From positions 2,517,001 through 2,581,000 of the forward strand of contig WPIO01000048.1 of assembly GCA_009760855.2 (NCBI GenBank): a DNA stretch of 64,000 nt. Reading direction: 5' to 3'. The stretch is from Cristatella mucedo (taxonomy: Eukaryota; Bryozoa; Phylactolaemata; Cristatellidae). The translations under genes were made by a program, and so were the position numbers. Under the pieces are notes generated by a model that had not been told where the DNA came from, did no database searches, and worked only from the letters and a program-made list of their open reading frames with translations. Shown piece by piece: positions 12,271-51,699 of the stretch (within the stretch, counting starts at the first letter, position 1; every line of letters begins with the position of its first letter).

Positions 12271-12410
12271 CCTTGACCCAGTTGTTAAGGTGCTAGCCCC
12301 CCTCACCAAGGTCTGGCAGAAGAGGCTGGCTCGAGCCTAGTGGCATACGTCAAGCACCCGAATAGAGATTAATTTCTCTTAGTGCCATATAGAAAGAAAC
12401 CATATTTATC
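12271..12410 (+). mobile_element. SINE-2 copy inserted in the same LINE-B
   Basis: GTTGTTAAGGTGCTAGCC head, GGCTCGAGCC B box and the AGAGATTAATTTCTCTT tail loop. LINE sequence (CCTATC / GGAGACTCC-type) continues on both sides. Confidence 0.85.
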
Positions 12411-12568
12411 TTAGTGTGAGACTCCAGGGTATCGATGTGGGCGGAAAACGATCATCGGAGAAACCGCTGATATACGGGGTATCACAGGGCTCCGTGCTTG
12501 TTCCGGTTCTTTTCGCCATTTAGACTCTCCCTGTTGCCGATGCGATTGCCAGGCACGATCTAGGCTTA

Positions 12569-14370
12569 ATAGTAATAATAATAATAATAATAATGCACTT
12601 GATAAAGCGCCCTCGAAGAACTTAATCTCTTTGTAGGCGCTTTACATTTGCTGCAAAGGGAAATGCAATTGAATGATAAGTAAAATCATGCTTGAAAAAC
12701 AAACAAAATGAATAATAGCTTTAGGGGTGACATGTACAGGGTCAGCATGCAAATGTTGTTAGTGGCAGCATGCACAGTCTCAGCACGCATAAGCACATCA
12801 AAGACGAATCAGAGGGACCCACTAGATGCTGTCCTAAATAGATGTGTTTTTAAGTTCCTTTTAAATGTGGTCAGGTCAGTGGATGTTCTGACGCAGGTCG
12901 GGAGGGAGTTCCAGGCTTTGGGAGCATATGAACTAAATGCACGGTCTCCAAAGGATTTAAGGTTTGTACAGGGTATTTGTAGACTGTTGAATTCCGGAAA
13001 GCGGGTGGTACGATGCTTGGCCTGATGGGGGAGTATATCTGGGACATGGGCTGGAGCCAAAGAATGAAGTGACCTAAAAGTGAGCAACAAAACCTTGAAG
13101 TCAATCCGTTGCTTGACTGGTAGCCAGTGCAGGTCGGCGAGAAGTGGAGTAATGTAGCAACTGCGACGCTCACAACAGACAAGCCTAGCTGCAGAGTTTG
13201 GCACCAGCTGCAATCGCCTGATCGCACATGCTGGTAGGCCAGTAAGCAGTGAGTTGCAGAAGTCGAGACGGGATGTCACGAATGCATGGACCAACTTGGA
13301 CGTGGTATCCTTATCTAAAAAGCCCAAATTTTAGAAATTTTATGAAGCTGAAAATAGGCAGATTTGACTGTGGAGCTGATATGGTCGTCTAACGAGAGGT
13401 CGCTTTGGAATATGACACCTAGATTTCGAGCTGATTCAACTGGAGATATGCTGGCAGAGCCAATTTTGAGCGTCAGCCTTTCCAATCTCTGAATCACACT
13501 GGGTTTGCCCATAACTAATAAGTTAGTTGTATCATCGTTTATTCATTAATCATTTTGTTTGTTTTTCAAGCATGATTTTACTTACCATTCAGATGCATTT
13601 CACTTTGCAGCAAATGTATAGCGCCTAGAAAGAGATTGTTCTCTGAGAGCACTTTATCAAGTGCATTCATTATTATTATTATGACTACTATAGTTTTAGA
13701 AAATTTGCTGCCATCCATGTGCGGGTGTCATCAATGCATGCAGCAAGTGAGGTGAGAGAATTTGAGGTGCTCGAAGGCTAGGAGGGATCAAAGCAAAGGT
13801 ACAACTGAGTGTCATCCGCATAGAAGTGAAAGCCTAGATTGTGCTTGGCAATCACATCAGCAAGAGGGAGAGTATAAACCGTGAAAAGAACCGGACCTAG
13901 CACGGAGCCTTGAGGTACTCCATATTTTAGAGGTACTTCAGATGATCTTTGTCCATTCACGTCAATACTCTGGTGTCTTCCACTGAGATAGGACCTGAAC
14001 CACTGCAGAGCAGTGCCAGTGATGCCCAGGCGAGATGAGAGGCTTTAGAAGAACTTTGTGATCGATGGTATCAAAAGCTGCCGAAATATCGAGCAAAACA
14101 AGCAGAGACACTCTATCCATGTCTGCATTCCTAAGTAGGTCGTTGTATACCCGAAGCAATGCTGACTCTGTGGAGTGATTAGCTCTAAAGCCAGACTGGA
14201 ACTTACTATCAAATTGTGAGGTTTCAATATATGAGTTCAGCTGGTTTGCCAAGACCCGTTCCAGTGTTTTTGATAGGAATGGTAGAAAGGAGACTGGGCG
14301 GTAGTTGCTCAAGTTCTCTTGGTCTAGTGTAGCTTTCTTGAGAAGTGGCCTGACTACAGCTTTTTTGAAA
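12569..14370 (-). mobile_element. 5'-truncated LINE-B inserted into an older LINE-B
   Basis: From (ATA)n at 12571 through the 3'UTR, the C-terminal domain (172-codon open frame 12809-13327: KLVHAFVTSRLDFCNSLL), the RT with [12 protein letters not shown] (about 13800) and [12 protein letters not shown] (about 14090), up to FKKAVVRPLLKKATLD at 14340. A short AGGCTT at both ends may be the target duplication. Frameshifts mean it is no longer coding. Confidence 0.88.
13540..13693 (+). mobile_element. LINE-B 3' fragment nested inside 12569-14370
   Basis: Plus-oriented 3'UTR, hairpin (TAGCGCCTAGAAAGAGATTG) and (ATT)n, interrupting the minus-strand RT frame between GKPSVIQ and the preceding residues. 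Confidence 0.85.
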
Positions 14371-15315
14371 GGCTTCCCTTCAATGCAGATGGCATTCAGT
14401 TGTACCTTCGTTTTGATCCCTCCCAGCCCTCGAGTACGTCGAATTCTTGCTGCATGTACTGATGACATCCGCACGTGGATGGCAGCAAACATACCCAAAC
14501 TGAGTGATGATAAAAGAACTTACTAGTTATGGCAAACTAGGTGTCATTCAGGATTTGGAAAACTTAACGCTCAGAATCGGCTCAGCCAGCATATAACTTG
14601 TTGAACCTGAACGAAATGTAGGTTTACAATTCCAAAGTGACCTTTTATTAGACGACAACATCAGCACCACAGTCAAGTCTACCTACTCTCAGCCACATAA
14701 CAATACTAAAATTCAGGCTTGCTTAGACAGGGATGCGTAATCTAAATTGGTCCGCGCATTTACGACATCCCGTTTCGACTTCTGCAACTCACTGGTTGCT
14801 GGCCAACCGGCCTGTGCAGTAAGGCCTTTACAGTCGGTGTAAAACGCTGCAGCAAGGCTCGTTTGCCGTCAGCTTCGCAGTTCCCACATCGCACCAATTC
14901 TCGTCGACCTGCAGTGGCTCCTAATCAAGCATCGACTTTAAGGTTCCGTCACTCGCTTTTAGGTCCCTTCATTCTCTGGCTCAAGCCTACCTATCGCAAC
15001 TACTTGCCCACCAGGCTAGACTTCGTATTACCTGCTTTTTTTACTCAAATCGTTCAGGTTCACATCCTACGAACCTCTAATCCTTTGGGGACCTTGCCTT
15101 TAGTTTGTATGCTCCTCAAGCCTGAAACTCACTCCCGACTACTTTCATGACATCCCACGACCTGGCGACATATAAAAACCTAAAACCCGCATCTATGTAT
15201 CACAGCATTAAGTGGGTCCAAGGGAATAGTCCATTGTATACTTATGTGTGCTGAAGTAGTACAAGCTGCCACTAGTCATATTTGCATTGCTGACCCTGTT
15301 CATGTTAACTGTAAC
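14371..15315 (+). mobile_element. LINE-B RT to 3'UTR, part 2
   Basis: Continuation of 11745-12568 after the nested insertion: GIQLYLRFDPS, DIRTWMAANIPKLSDDK, SRFDFCNSLVAG, then a 3'UTR with the GCTGCCACTAGTCATA motif. Confidence 0.85.
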
Positions 15316-15624
15316 TTCTAAGTTACACTTGTGTTGGAGCATGGTACCACTTACCAATCGATCGCGTCCCAGAGGCAAAGCCAAGCGGCGGCAGATTCCG
15401 CCTGATAGGTGGTAGTAGCTTGTGACACCTGGTGGGGGGGGGGAGTGGAGGGCCAGCGGCCGCACTTTCACGGTGGCTTTCCCCTGGGTGCTTGGCCAGT
15501 TTACACAGCACTCGCAGGTGCTGGGGCACGCCCCCAATGTCCCCTTCACAGGGCGCTCCGCTCCCAGATCCGCGGCACCCCGGCGCTCCAGTCCTGGCAT
15601 CGCCTCTGAATGTTTCCATTGCAT

Positions 15625-15695
15625 GAAATGTAAAGTGCCCTGAAAGAGATTAAGTTCTCTGACAGCGCTATACAAAATGTATTATTTTTATTATC
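15625..15695 (+). mobile_element. LINE-type 3' hairpin tail
   Basis: AAAGTGCCCTGAAAGAG, the loop, CAGCGCTATACAAAATG and ATTATTTTTATTAT. A tail of intermediate type between LINE-B and SINE-2. Confidence 0.7.
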
Positions 15696-15774
15696 CTCCA
15701 GAGAGCCCAGAGTGCCTTGCCCCACCCCACTATCGATCCTATTCACTGCTTTTCCCGATATATACTTCCTGTCT

Positions 15775-15935
15775 CACTGATGATGATCTGTTGAATACCG
15801 AATGCGTAGCGAAAGCCGCTTAGGCTGCGAGTGAGCTATACAAAACTCGCCTGCGTAACGCCCACATGGTCTTTATGACTTTGTGGAGATACAGACGGAG
15901 ATACATTACATTGCATTACATTACATGAAATAACT
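15775..15935 (+). mobile_element. LINE-A 3' end with (ACATT)n
   Basis: GAATGCGTAGCGAAAGCCGC to GAGATACATTACATTGCATTACATTACAT, defining the LINE-A 3' pentamer tail. Confidence 0.85.
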
Positions 15936-15982
15936 GCCTCATGTATAAATTTTACATATTGTGCAGATAGTGAATCAATAAT

Positions 15983-16075
15983 ACATTTGTAAAGGCCCCT
16001 AGGAGAACTTAATATCTTTCTAGGCACCTTACACGTATTCAAAAGAAGCACGGTCGAATGGTTAGTGGTATCACG
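15983..16075 (-). mobile_element. LINE-B 3' tip
   Basis: AAGGCCCCTAGGAGAACTTA, then ATATCTTTCTAGGCACC and GCACGGTCGAATGGT, a diverged LINE-B end. Confidence 0.65.
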
Positions 16076-16079
16076 CACA

Positions 16080-16560
16080 ATTTAATGTATCTCCATCTGT
16101 AGCCCCACAAAGCCACGAATACTATGCGGGTGTTATGCAGGAAAGTTTTTATAGAGCACTCACAGCCTGAGCGGCTTTCGGTAAGCATTAGGTCGCTAAC
16201 AGACTTCATCTCACGCAACAAAGAGAAAGTGGGGAGCGTAGCAGAGTCAGGAGACCAGTTGAGGTAGTGACGTAGCGTGGAAGAAACAGCTCAGGTCCGC
16301 TGGAAATGATAAGCCATAGCCGGCAGTAGGAGACGTGTGGCTTTTTTCGGTAGCCCAGCGTAGAGAGAATTACAATAAACTAGCTGAGGTAGAACTGAGG
16401 CGCTACTAAAATTCTTTGCAAGCGACCGCTGAAGACAGTTCCTAACTTTAGATAGGGATCGGACGTGATGGCTAGCTCTGGAAGTAGTCTTCTTAACGAA
16501 GCATTAAAAATGTATGCAGTTTGCCGAAGACGTCGCCTAAATTCCGAGCACACGGTGATG
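16080..16560 (-). mobile_element. LINE-A fragment with internal deletion
   Basis: Begins TGTATCTCCATCTGTAGCCC and follows LINE-A to about 16340, then jumps to the TAGCCCAGC...GGGATCGGACGTGATG part, missing roughly 300 bp. Confidence 0.8.
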
Positions 16561-16564
16561 GTTG

Positions 16565-16655
16565 CATGGTTAGAGGTGACATGCATCAGGTCAGCATAAA
16601 AAGGTGGCTAGTGGCAGCGTGCACGGTGTCATCATGCATAAATACACAAACGAAA
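16565..16655 (-). mobile_element. LINE-B 3'UTR fragment
   Basis: Matches the AGGTGACATGCA...GTCAGCAT...GTGGCAGC..GCAC motif shared by all LINE-B 3'UTRs. Confidence 0.65.
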
Positions 16656-16834
16656 AGTCGAATGGCTTGCTTAGCTAAGAACGCCGCGGTTAAGAGGTCC
16701 GTGAATGCTTGATAGCCAGAAAGTCTAGACTTCCGTAGCACGCAACTCGGAGGCCTTTTTGCATATGCAATAGGAAGCTTTTTCAGTTGGTGTAAAAATC
16801 GGCCGCTAGACTTTCCTTTGCAGAACGTTGCAAC

Positions 16835-17115
16835 TGCTGCGTCAAAGAATATATCTCACCGCGGTGCACTGGCTTTCCTTAAAGCATCGATTTAAAGCTT
16901 CGACTTACAGTGTCGACTCAAGGTTATGTCGTTCGCCTTGAAGGCCCTATCAGATTGTATTCACATCATCATCCCTATGTTCAGCCCTATTCGCTCAGCC
17001 CTATCTGAAATACTTTCTAATCGGGTATCCCGTCGCACCACCGACTTTTCCGGCTATATTCGGTTGCCTGTGCCTTAAACGAACTTAAAATATCTTTGAG
17101 GAAGCATCTTCATTG
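16835..17115 (+). mobile_element. decayed LINE-B C-terminal region
   Basis: GTGCACTGGCTTTCC and AAGCATCGATTTAAAG echo LHWLPVKQRIDFK, and further words match the LINE-B C-terminal domain. Heavily mutated. Confidence 0.4.
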
Positions 17116-17119
17116 ACCA

Positions 17120-18975
17120 CTCTAGTTGCCTGAAAAATCACTCGCTAATGAAAGCTAACGACATCTTGAGATTTGACCACATCCGTAAAAACGCTAAAGA
17201 CTTACCTTGTTATCAAACCTTTTGTTTCGTCACCGCGAAATACCCTTTTCGCGTTCGTGCGCTCTAAAAGTGTGCACGGCAGAGCTGTCGAATTAGACCA
17301 GCTTTTTTCCGGTACGCATGAAGTGCCTGGAAAGACATGCTATACTCTCGGTGTGCTCTATACAAATTGCTGGCCATAGTAGTTATTAGCACATCGGCCT
17401 GTTTTGGCTAGTACTAGCTTGATGGCGTCGTCGCATGATCCCAAGCGAAGGCAAAGCGAAGTTGGCTGCTCAGATGGCAGCCCGATTGCAAACGGTATGC
17501 TCGTCATGAATTGCTTAGTGCCACATCGGATGCCAGCAGTGCAAATGCAAGATTCTGCTCTGAATGTAAGAGCCGCACTGTAGCCACTATTCGAGTGGCA
17601 GCACCGCAGTCGCCGAGCTCGCTGTCTCGCCTGCCTTTCGGCAATGGAAGCATTTCGACGCGTGGGAGTCGTTGCTGCCTACGGTCGTTGATACTCGATG
17701 TCTATTAAGGCGTTCAAAAATAGATCGAAACATACGGTCCCATGCAGTGCCAAGCAAAACTAGCTAGCGTCTCGCAAAGGTGACACGGTACGAAGTATTG
17801 TCAGCTGTCGGTACGCAGCTGCGGCGAAGCCGCCGCTACGGAGAGCCCTAGAAATAGAGCGTCGAGGGCACAGGCAAGGTTAAATTACCAGGTTGCGTTT
17901 ATGAGGCGCCTCGCGGGGAAAGATGTCAAAACACGCTAGCAGGCGAGCATTGGGCCACACAACGCGGAAACTTTAGCCTGCACATGCAGCCTGTAGCCAC
18001 CGGCGAAGAAGTCCAAGCACTCGAAATGCAACTGCGTTAGAAATCTCAAAAATCAACCGTGCGTAACACAATCGTGCGGTTTGCTGTACGTAGGCCCTGA
18101 CAGTATGTGAATCGATCCAATAACAGCTGAGCGCTGACATCTGCAGACGGTCGCACGCCAGCACTTAAACGCACGCTCCAGTTATGTTCGAAGTCGAAGA
18201 GAGACAGACGTTGTAGGTGTTACTTGTACAACTTCTTAGCCTGCTTCAGAGGAGCTACGATCGGCAGTATCGGTCACGTGCCTATGAGGTCTTCACCAGG
18301 CACCTACGATATGCTTGTGCAAAAAAGCTGAGTCCTGGGCGGCTAAACATGACCGTTACACTCTGTATGAGCAGACACTCCCACATATCCTATTCAGCTC
18401 GCTTGAATGGCTTGCATTCAATCAAATTATCAAGCTCTTTATTGGGCTTAATGAACAGCATCGTATAGGATCAAATTAATCCACAGTGAGTGCCTTTAGA
18501 GACGGTTTTTCGAAGGATGCATCTTGACCTTGATGATGAGTAAAGCCAGACGGAATCTGCTGAGCAAAAGTCGAAATATACGCAAAAGGGTAACAGAACG
18601 TGTACTCAAAATTCAACATTTCTGAAAAATGGCTTCGGAGTAAAAGTCGGTACTAACAAAACAATTCATGAGAAATCAAGAAGATGTAATTTAAAGCCTC
18701 GCAAGATTTAATTCAATATAAAAATAAAATCAGCTGAAATGTTATCAAATAACAGAAAAAGCAAACGCACACTATGTATAAGTAAAACTAAAAATGGCAC
18801 TTGGTAACCATCAAGGTGCTTATGTGTTTGTAGTAGGATAGTGTCTCTTGACGACCAGAAAGTCCTAGCGTCTACACAAAGTCGCTTTAAATTAGTGTAG
18901 CAAATGTAGACACAGCTGCGGGCAGTCTGGGCCTGTTGCGGCAGCAGTGAGCTCTGTGTTTTCCACCAATCTTCT
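17120..18975. other. no recognisable feature
   Basis: Short frames only (for example 17511-17708 and 18217-18468), without family resemblance or splice-supported structure. Confidence 0.5.
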
Positions 18976-18979
18976 ACTT

Positions 18980-19630
18980 TACATGCACAGGGTCAGCATG
19001 CAAAGACGGTTAGTGGCAGCATGCATAGTGTCAGCACGCATAAGCACGTAAAGGACGAATCACACGACCCAGTAAATGCTGTGATAAACAGATGCGGTTT
19101 TACATTCTTTTTTAATGCGATCAACTCAACTGATGTCGCGATGCAAGTCGGAAGTGAATTCCATGGTTTCTGAGCATACGAACTAAAGGCTTGACCCCCA
19201 CAGAATTTCCTTCGAGGTATAGGTAAACGATTAGATTCTGAAAAGCCAGTGGCACTATGCTTAGTCTGATAGGTGAGTAGATCTGATAGGTGGGCTGGAA
19301 CCAAAGAATGAAAGGACCTAAAAGTGGGTGACAGAACCTTGCAGTCGATGCGTTGCTTGACTGGGGGCCAGTGCAAGTCGGTGAGAAGTGGTATGATGTG
19401 TCAACTGTGATGTTCACGACAGACAAGCCTAGCTGCAGAGTTTTGCACAAGCTGTAAGAGCCTAAGGGCACAGGCCGGTAGACCAGCAAACAGTGAGTTA
19501 ATGAAGTCGAGACTTGATGCCACAGATTCATGGACCATATTAGATGTGGTATCGCTGTCTAAGCAGGCCCGATTTTTAGCAATATTATGTAGCTGAAAGT
19601 AGGCTGACTTGACTGTGGAGCTAGTGTTGC
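18980..19630 (-). mobile_element. LINE-B C-terminal domain and 3'UTR
   Basis: Minus frames include HWPPVKQRIDCKVL and KPWNSLPTC, with the 3'UTR (ACATGCACAGGGTCAGCATG) at the left end and no hairpin tail. Confidence 0.85.
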
Positions 19631-20164
19631 TTCCGTCCCTTCCAAGATTATCGGCTGCCTATGACAGAAACAGGCTAAAGATCTTACTAGCACCTTGCTT
19701 CTGTCTAGACCTCTCCCTGATAAAATCTAGCCCTTACCAATCAGAGCTTGCTGGTCTACTGTGGTGGCTGGCATAGACATGGAGCCTTTGTCTACACCTG
19801 GGCTGGTCTCCCTTCGTGTGTGGCCAGCCCCTCTTTCGGCCACTACTCAAGCCTCTGTGACCCCTCGACAATCCCACCAGTCTCTCCATTGGACGGAGGC
19901 AATCTTTCTCAACAGGGAGGACAAGCCACGAGTCCGGCAATCGAGCATCGAGGGAGTTTTGTAGGGGCTTGTCGGGCCAAGCTCATGAGCTGTCTGGCTG
20001 TGCTACCAGGAAGGCTTCTGATGGAAGAACCCTTCCACTTGCCTATAAGCTTTTGGATGTTGAATTGATTCTCCCCTAACAGCGATATAACGGGTGCAGA
20101 AATCGTTTAGTGTTATTGCATCGCGTGCTTGTTGCTTCCTATCATGGGTATTACTATGCATATC

Positions 20165-20545
20165 CAATGTATAGGCACTGCTCACAAAGCCTGGAACTCA
20201 CTCCCGACTGATGTCCCGACATCTCCTGACTTGACAACACTTAAAACTAAGCTAAAATGCACCTATATGTCACAGCCTTTTTTGGGTTCTTGTGATTCGT
20301 CCTTTGTGCGCTTACACCTGCTGACACTGTGCATGTTGCCACTAACTACATTTGCATGCTGACCCTGTGCAGTCACCTCTAACCATGTCATGCTTGTTGA
20401 CATTATACAAGCTGCCACTAATCATATGGTCATGCTTCCTTTACATCATATGTAAAGTGCAAAAAATGTAAAGGGCACAGAAATAAATTAAGTTATCTGA
20501 GGGCACTCCAAAAATGCATTATTATTGTTATTACTATTATTATTA
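20165..20545 (+). mobile_element. LINE-B 3' end
   Basis: AHKAWNSLPTDV, a stop, 3'UTR, a degenerate hairpin (AAGGGCACAG..., GGGCACTCC) and an (ATT)n tail. Confidence 0.85.
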
Positions 20546-20865
20546 TTGTCACTCTATGTGATAATGCCGACAGTCACTGCTAGATTATTTCAGTATTTAT
20601 GATACTCGTGAGCAAGCAATGTCAAGGTGGGTGGCTGTACCTCAGAGCATGATACCCATGTATTATATTCAGTAGCGCTTGAAAAAAATGTGGTTTTCAT
20701 AGGGATTCACGAGGAATTGGTTCTACAGCATTGCTTCTTAGCGTCCTGGTTTCTTTTAGACTATCGTTGCATCTGGGCTTGAGAGCTAGGTCAGTTTTAC
20801 GATTCTTTTCCATATGGTCCTGCTCTCACATTTCTGTAAACTTTGCAATAACATACTAGCTTGGC

Positions 20866-21040
20866 GAGCCCTAATGGCTCACTAGGTAAGGCGGTTGCTT
20901 TTCACGACCTCGTCCTTGAGGTCGTGGTTTCGAATCCTGCAGTGGGCGATCCTTTATTGCTACTGCAAGTGGTGGTGATAGCCGGAAAGGCTCTTCTGTC
21001 GCTTTACAAAAAGAGGCTGTTAAATAAGCTGCGAATATAT
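20866..21040 (+). mobile_element. SINE-1 copy
   Basis: TAATGGCTCACTAGGTAAGG head (A box), GTGGTTTCGAATCC (B box), GATCCTTTATTG body, and AGAGGCTGTTAAATAAGCT end. Confidence 0.85.
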
Positions 21041-21479
21041 AACCTAACATATAGCTGCTGCTCGAGCCCTCACGGATACGTGACATGGTGAATGGCAATC
21101 GTTCCGGCATACGCCACTGGCACGACAGTAGCAGGGCCAGCCCTCTCACCTGGCGCCACTTATTTCATAGACAGCAACCAAGCATTGCTGGCTGCATGCT
21201 ACGGTCAGCATGAGGCTGACTCTGCAGCAATCGGTTAAAAAAAATTCCATTGAAACTTAATGCCCAGCCTCGGCTCTCCGGTGTATGGATTTTCGTGCAG
21301 ATGAGCAGGCAATTTGCCTGAGCTAAGGAAAAATTCATATGGCTACTGCAGCTCCTGATGAGTATGGCTGTAAGGCGAGTCACAAAATCCCAAAGGTTCA
21401 GCCTTGTGTCCTTTTTGTCTGTGCCTTGTGTCTCAGTTGCTGAAGGAGCTGCGATGGCTCCTGGCTGCTCAACGGATAC

Positions 21480-21915
21480 AGACCTCTTTCATACCTGATG
21501 ATGAACTGCTGCATCCGTTTCAGCCTCCTCGCCCTCAGGTCCTCTATGAAGAATAAATTAACTGCTCCATACCTATGCTTAAGGACCATTGGTGACGGAA
21601 GGTTTTGCTCTGCAGGTCTTAGACTTTGAGCTCACTTCCACAATTTACACGTGACTACATTTATTCTCCTGGCATATCCTTTCAAGCCATGCTGAGCTGC
21701 TACTTCTATGCTACTCACTTTCTTGACTGCCCAGCTGACTCAGCTATGCTTCTCACTTTCCCTTTATTTCATGAGATGAAGTCTATAGGCAACTGCATGC
21801 ATACTAAACGCCACTTAGGCTTTGAATGTGCTGTAGAAAACTCTCTCGTGGAACACCACCCGCTTAGTCTTTGTAACTTTGTGGAATTACAGGCAGAGAT
21901 GCATCATATATTGCA
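21480..21915 (+). mobile_element. LINE-A C-terminal and 3' region
   Basis: MKNKLTAPYLCLRTIGDG, then YFYATHFLDCPADSAMLL and the 3' region with AACTTTGTGGAATTACAG. The long plus frame at 21626-22249 is a by-product. Confidence 0.8.
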
Positions 21916-22034
21916 TGCAATATACTATGATGAATCACACTGCAAGGAATATGCTATGATCGTGCACATGCAATGCAGTCTGAGTCAACTAATGACAGTG
22001 CTTACTAGGTATTTATGGGAATCGCGCAATGATG

Positions 22035-22190
22035 TTTGCACGCTGATGGCAGTGACGTTGATCATCGTGCCCATCAGCTTGCCTTTCATGAGGATGAAGC
22101 AGGACAGCACGGTGGACAGGGTCTTGGAGTGTGCAAGAGCTAGCATACTCATATATGCAAGCGTTGGTAGATTATCCAGATTCTGCACAG
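22035..22190 (-). other. possible unrecognised exon just downstream of the OATP gene
   Basis: A minus-strand reading frame with strong C/G third-position bias over about 30 codons (centred 22040-22135: TLSTVLSCFILMKGK, then LMGTMINVTAISV), ending at a GTAAGC that could be a donor. It looks hydrophobic. I do not recognise a family, and it does not match any OATP segment. It might be an exon of a neighbouring gene or chance. Confidence 0.22.
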
Positions 22191-22425
22191 CAAAATTACC
22201 TGCTGGAATTCACGTGAGCTTATTACTAACAAAACAAACGTCAGCATGAAGTGCTAGGACCACATAATAGAGTCAAGTCCAAAGTGAGTGCTTGTGTTTT
22301 TCCTTTTGCAGATGCCTGCCAACTATTAGGTATGCATCGCTTACCAGCATTTGAGTGTGCACGATTCAATTTCGATTTGATAAATTTACAGCATCTCCTG
22401 TGTAGCCCAGTGAGACGAAGCACAA

Positions 22426-22431
22426 TTTATT
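22426..22431 (-). terminator. candidate polyadenylation signal of the OATP gene
   Basis: AATAAA on the minus strand about 310 bp past the stop codon, the first canonical hexamer I see there. It would give a 3'UTR of about 330 nt. Confidence 0.45.
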
Positions 22432-22739
22432 TGCTATAATGAGATAAAATCCCTACGCACAAACAATTGCATCGACATCTTCGGCTACCCAAGGTACGTA
22501 CGCGTACTCGCAGCTCGTTCGAATACTAGTGGTACTGAACGCTCCATTCACAAAAGGTCCAGTCACCACAACAATGGTTACATCATCTTCATTTAAAAAT
22601 AACTCAAACATTCAAGAAGACACTAAGGAGTAATGCAATTCCATCTCCGGGTGACTAGAATGAGATGAAAATGTAATTGGCAAGCCTGGTGGAAGCCACT
22701 CTCCTTGCAGCTCAAAGTAAACGTAGGTCAAAGGGCCAC

Positions 22740-50353
<27,614 letters not shown>

Positions 50354-50502
50354 TGTGAACGACCGGCTACGGGCGGCGACGACGGCTACCGCGCAATTCT
50401 GCAGCGGTCGGGGCGTCGCCAATTCAGGGTTGAAGGTCGCAACCTCGGCAACAGTTGACCTGGGTGGGTGTTGTGACCGGGCCGCCTGAAGTGAGTCCGC
50501 CG

Positions 50503-50510
50503 TTTTATAT
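50503..50510 (-). promoter_or_regulatory. TATA-like box upstream of the OATP gene
   Basis: ATATAAAA on the minus strand, 150 bp upstream of the chosen ATG in a GC-rich stretch. A CTCACTTCAG just downstream (about 50483-50492) could be a 5'UTR acceptor, so the true first exon might lie elsewhere. The promoter role is inferred from position only. Confidence 0.4.
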
Positions 50511-50514
50511 TAGA

Positions 50515-51375
50515 GGAGCTTCAAATGCTAGGCTGATCAGCTTTACACCTTCCATATGACTGATCAGTTTCATGTCGCTTCTCGAAACTAGGATTAGACA
50601 CTTTTACTTACACCTCCGCTTCTCCGGAGGGGACAGCTGCCGCGAGGTGCTGTCGCTCCACGGACGTTACTACCGGCGCACTGTACTGTCGGCGATTACA
50701 GCCGCATGAAAACTGCCAAACGATGAGCGAAAATAAGGACGTCCCAACCACTTCCAGCGAGGTCAGATCCAGCGAGACGAATAGGGCTCGCTCACTCCGC
50801 ACTGAGAGAGGTGCAGTGAGGTGCGGTGCGCATGACGAATCAATCGCATCGGCTAGCCGTTTCTTCGCTGCGAGCTAGACCGCAGCCAGTGCTGGCGCAC
50901 ACACCGCAGCAAGGTCGCGGCATGCAACTGAGCAAGGTTGGCTTGCGAAACGACCCTTCGCTAGCCGAAGCGAGCTGCGGGCGGAGCTGTCCCGGCCTTT
51001 GTCCGGCTCTCACCGGCGGCTAACCAGTGGAGCAGCGTCCATTCAGTTTCGGTCAGGTTTTTTGATCAAATCAGTAAACGGATGAGTCGGTACCGCTGTG
51101 AGTGCATCCGTAAGCTTCTCGGAAATTTTTACTTAAATAGAATCAGTCTCTACGCTAGATCTGCCGCATGATCTGCTGGATCTCTCGAAAGCTTTTGATC
51201 GATCCATCGATTCGACACGCCGCCACCGTGGCACTTTCGCTTTGTTCGCTCCCTACTTTTCCTGCAGCTAAGACTCTCTCAGCTCCTTACCTTCATGCAT
51301 TACTGGTATTTTCACTTAGATGCCTTGTTACTTTTCCAATTAAACGATGACAAAACTATGTTGCTAATCATAAAA
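50515..51375. other. upstream flank of the OATP gene
   Basis: Moderately GC-rich to about 51020 with GAGGTGCAGTGAGGTGCGGTG words, and CTGATCAG twice near 50530-50570. Possible promoter-proximal sequence. No coding evidence. Confidence 0.4.
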
Positions 51376-51379
51376 AAAA

Positions 51380-51555
51380 TACTAGCTGATTTAACAGCCT
51401 CTTTTTGTATAGCGACAGAAGAGCCTTGACGGCTATCACCACCGCTTGCAGTGTTGATAAAGGATCGCCCACCACAAGATTCGATCCCACGACCTCGGGG
51501 CCGAGGTCGTGAAAAGCAACCGCCTTACCCAGTGAGCCATTACGGCTCACCATGG
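51380..51555 (-). mobile_element. SINE-1 copy
   Basis: Plus sense AGCTGATTTAACAGCCTC, AGAAGAGCCTTGACGGCTATC, then on the minus strand GTGGGATCGAATC B box and GGCTCACTGGGTAAGG A box. Confidence 0.85.
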
Positions 51556-51699
51556 GCACACCCGTGAACTGAAAAGCCTAGTTCTTTGAATTGGCTCCAC
51601 CGCCGTATGTCACCCAGACAACACCCGGAGTCTGGTTGCTATCTCCTACAATATATTATCCCGGGTTAAGAAAATCATCTCTTGCTTCGAATCAGTAAA

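Larger units (their letters stand above)
11745..12568 (+). mobile_element. LINE-B RT region, part 1 (interrupted)
   Basis: Reads KAVVRPLLKKATLDQENLSE, then FRANKS, VDLSAAFYAI and, after two SINE insertions, VSQGSVLVPVLF: the RT fingers/palm of an L2-like element with stops. It is cut at about 12568 by a minus-strand LINE-B and resumes near 14371. Confidence 0.85.

Noticed and set aside
50354-50422. N-terminal extension of the transporter starting at 50422
   Set aside because: The codon there is TTG, not ATG. The first good ATG is at 50353 with a strong Kozak context.
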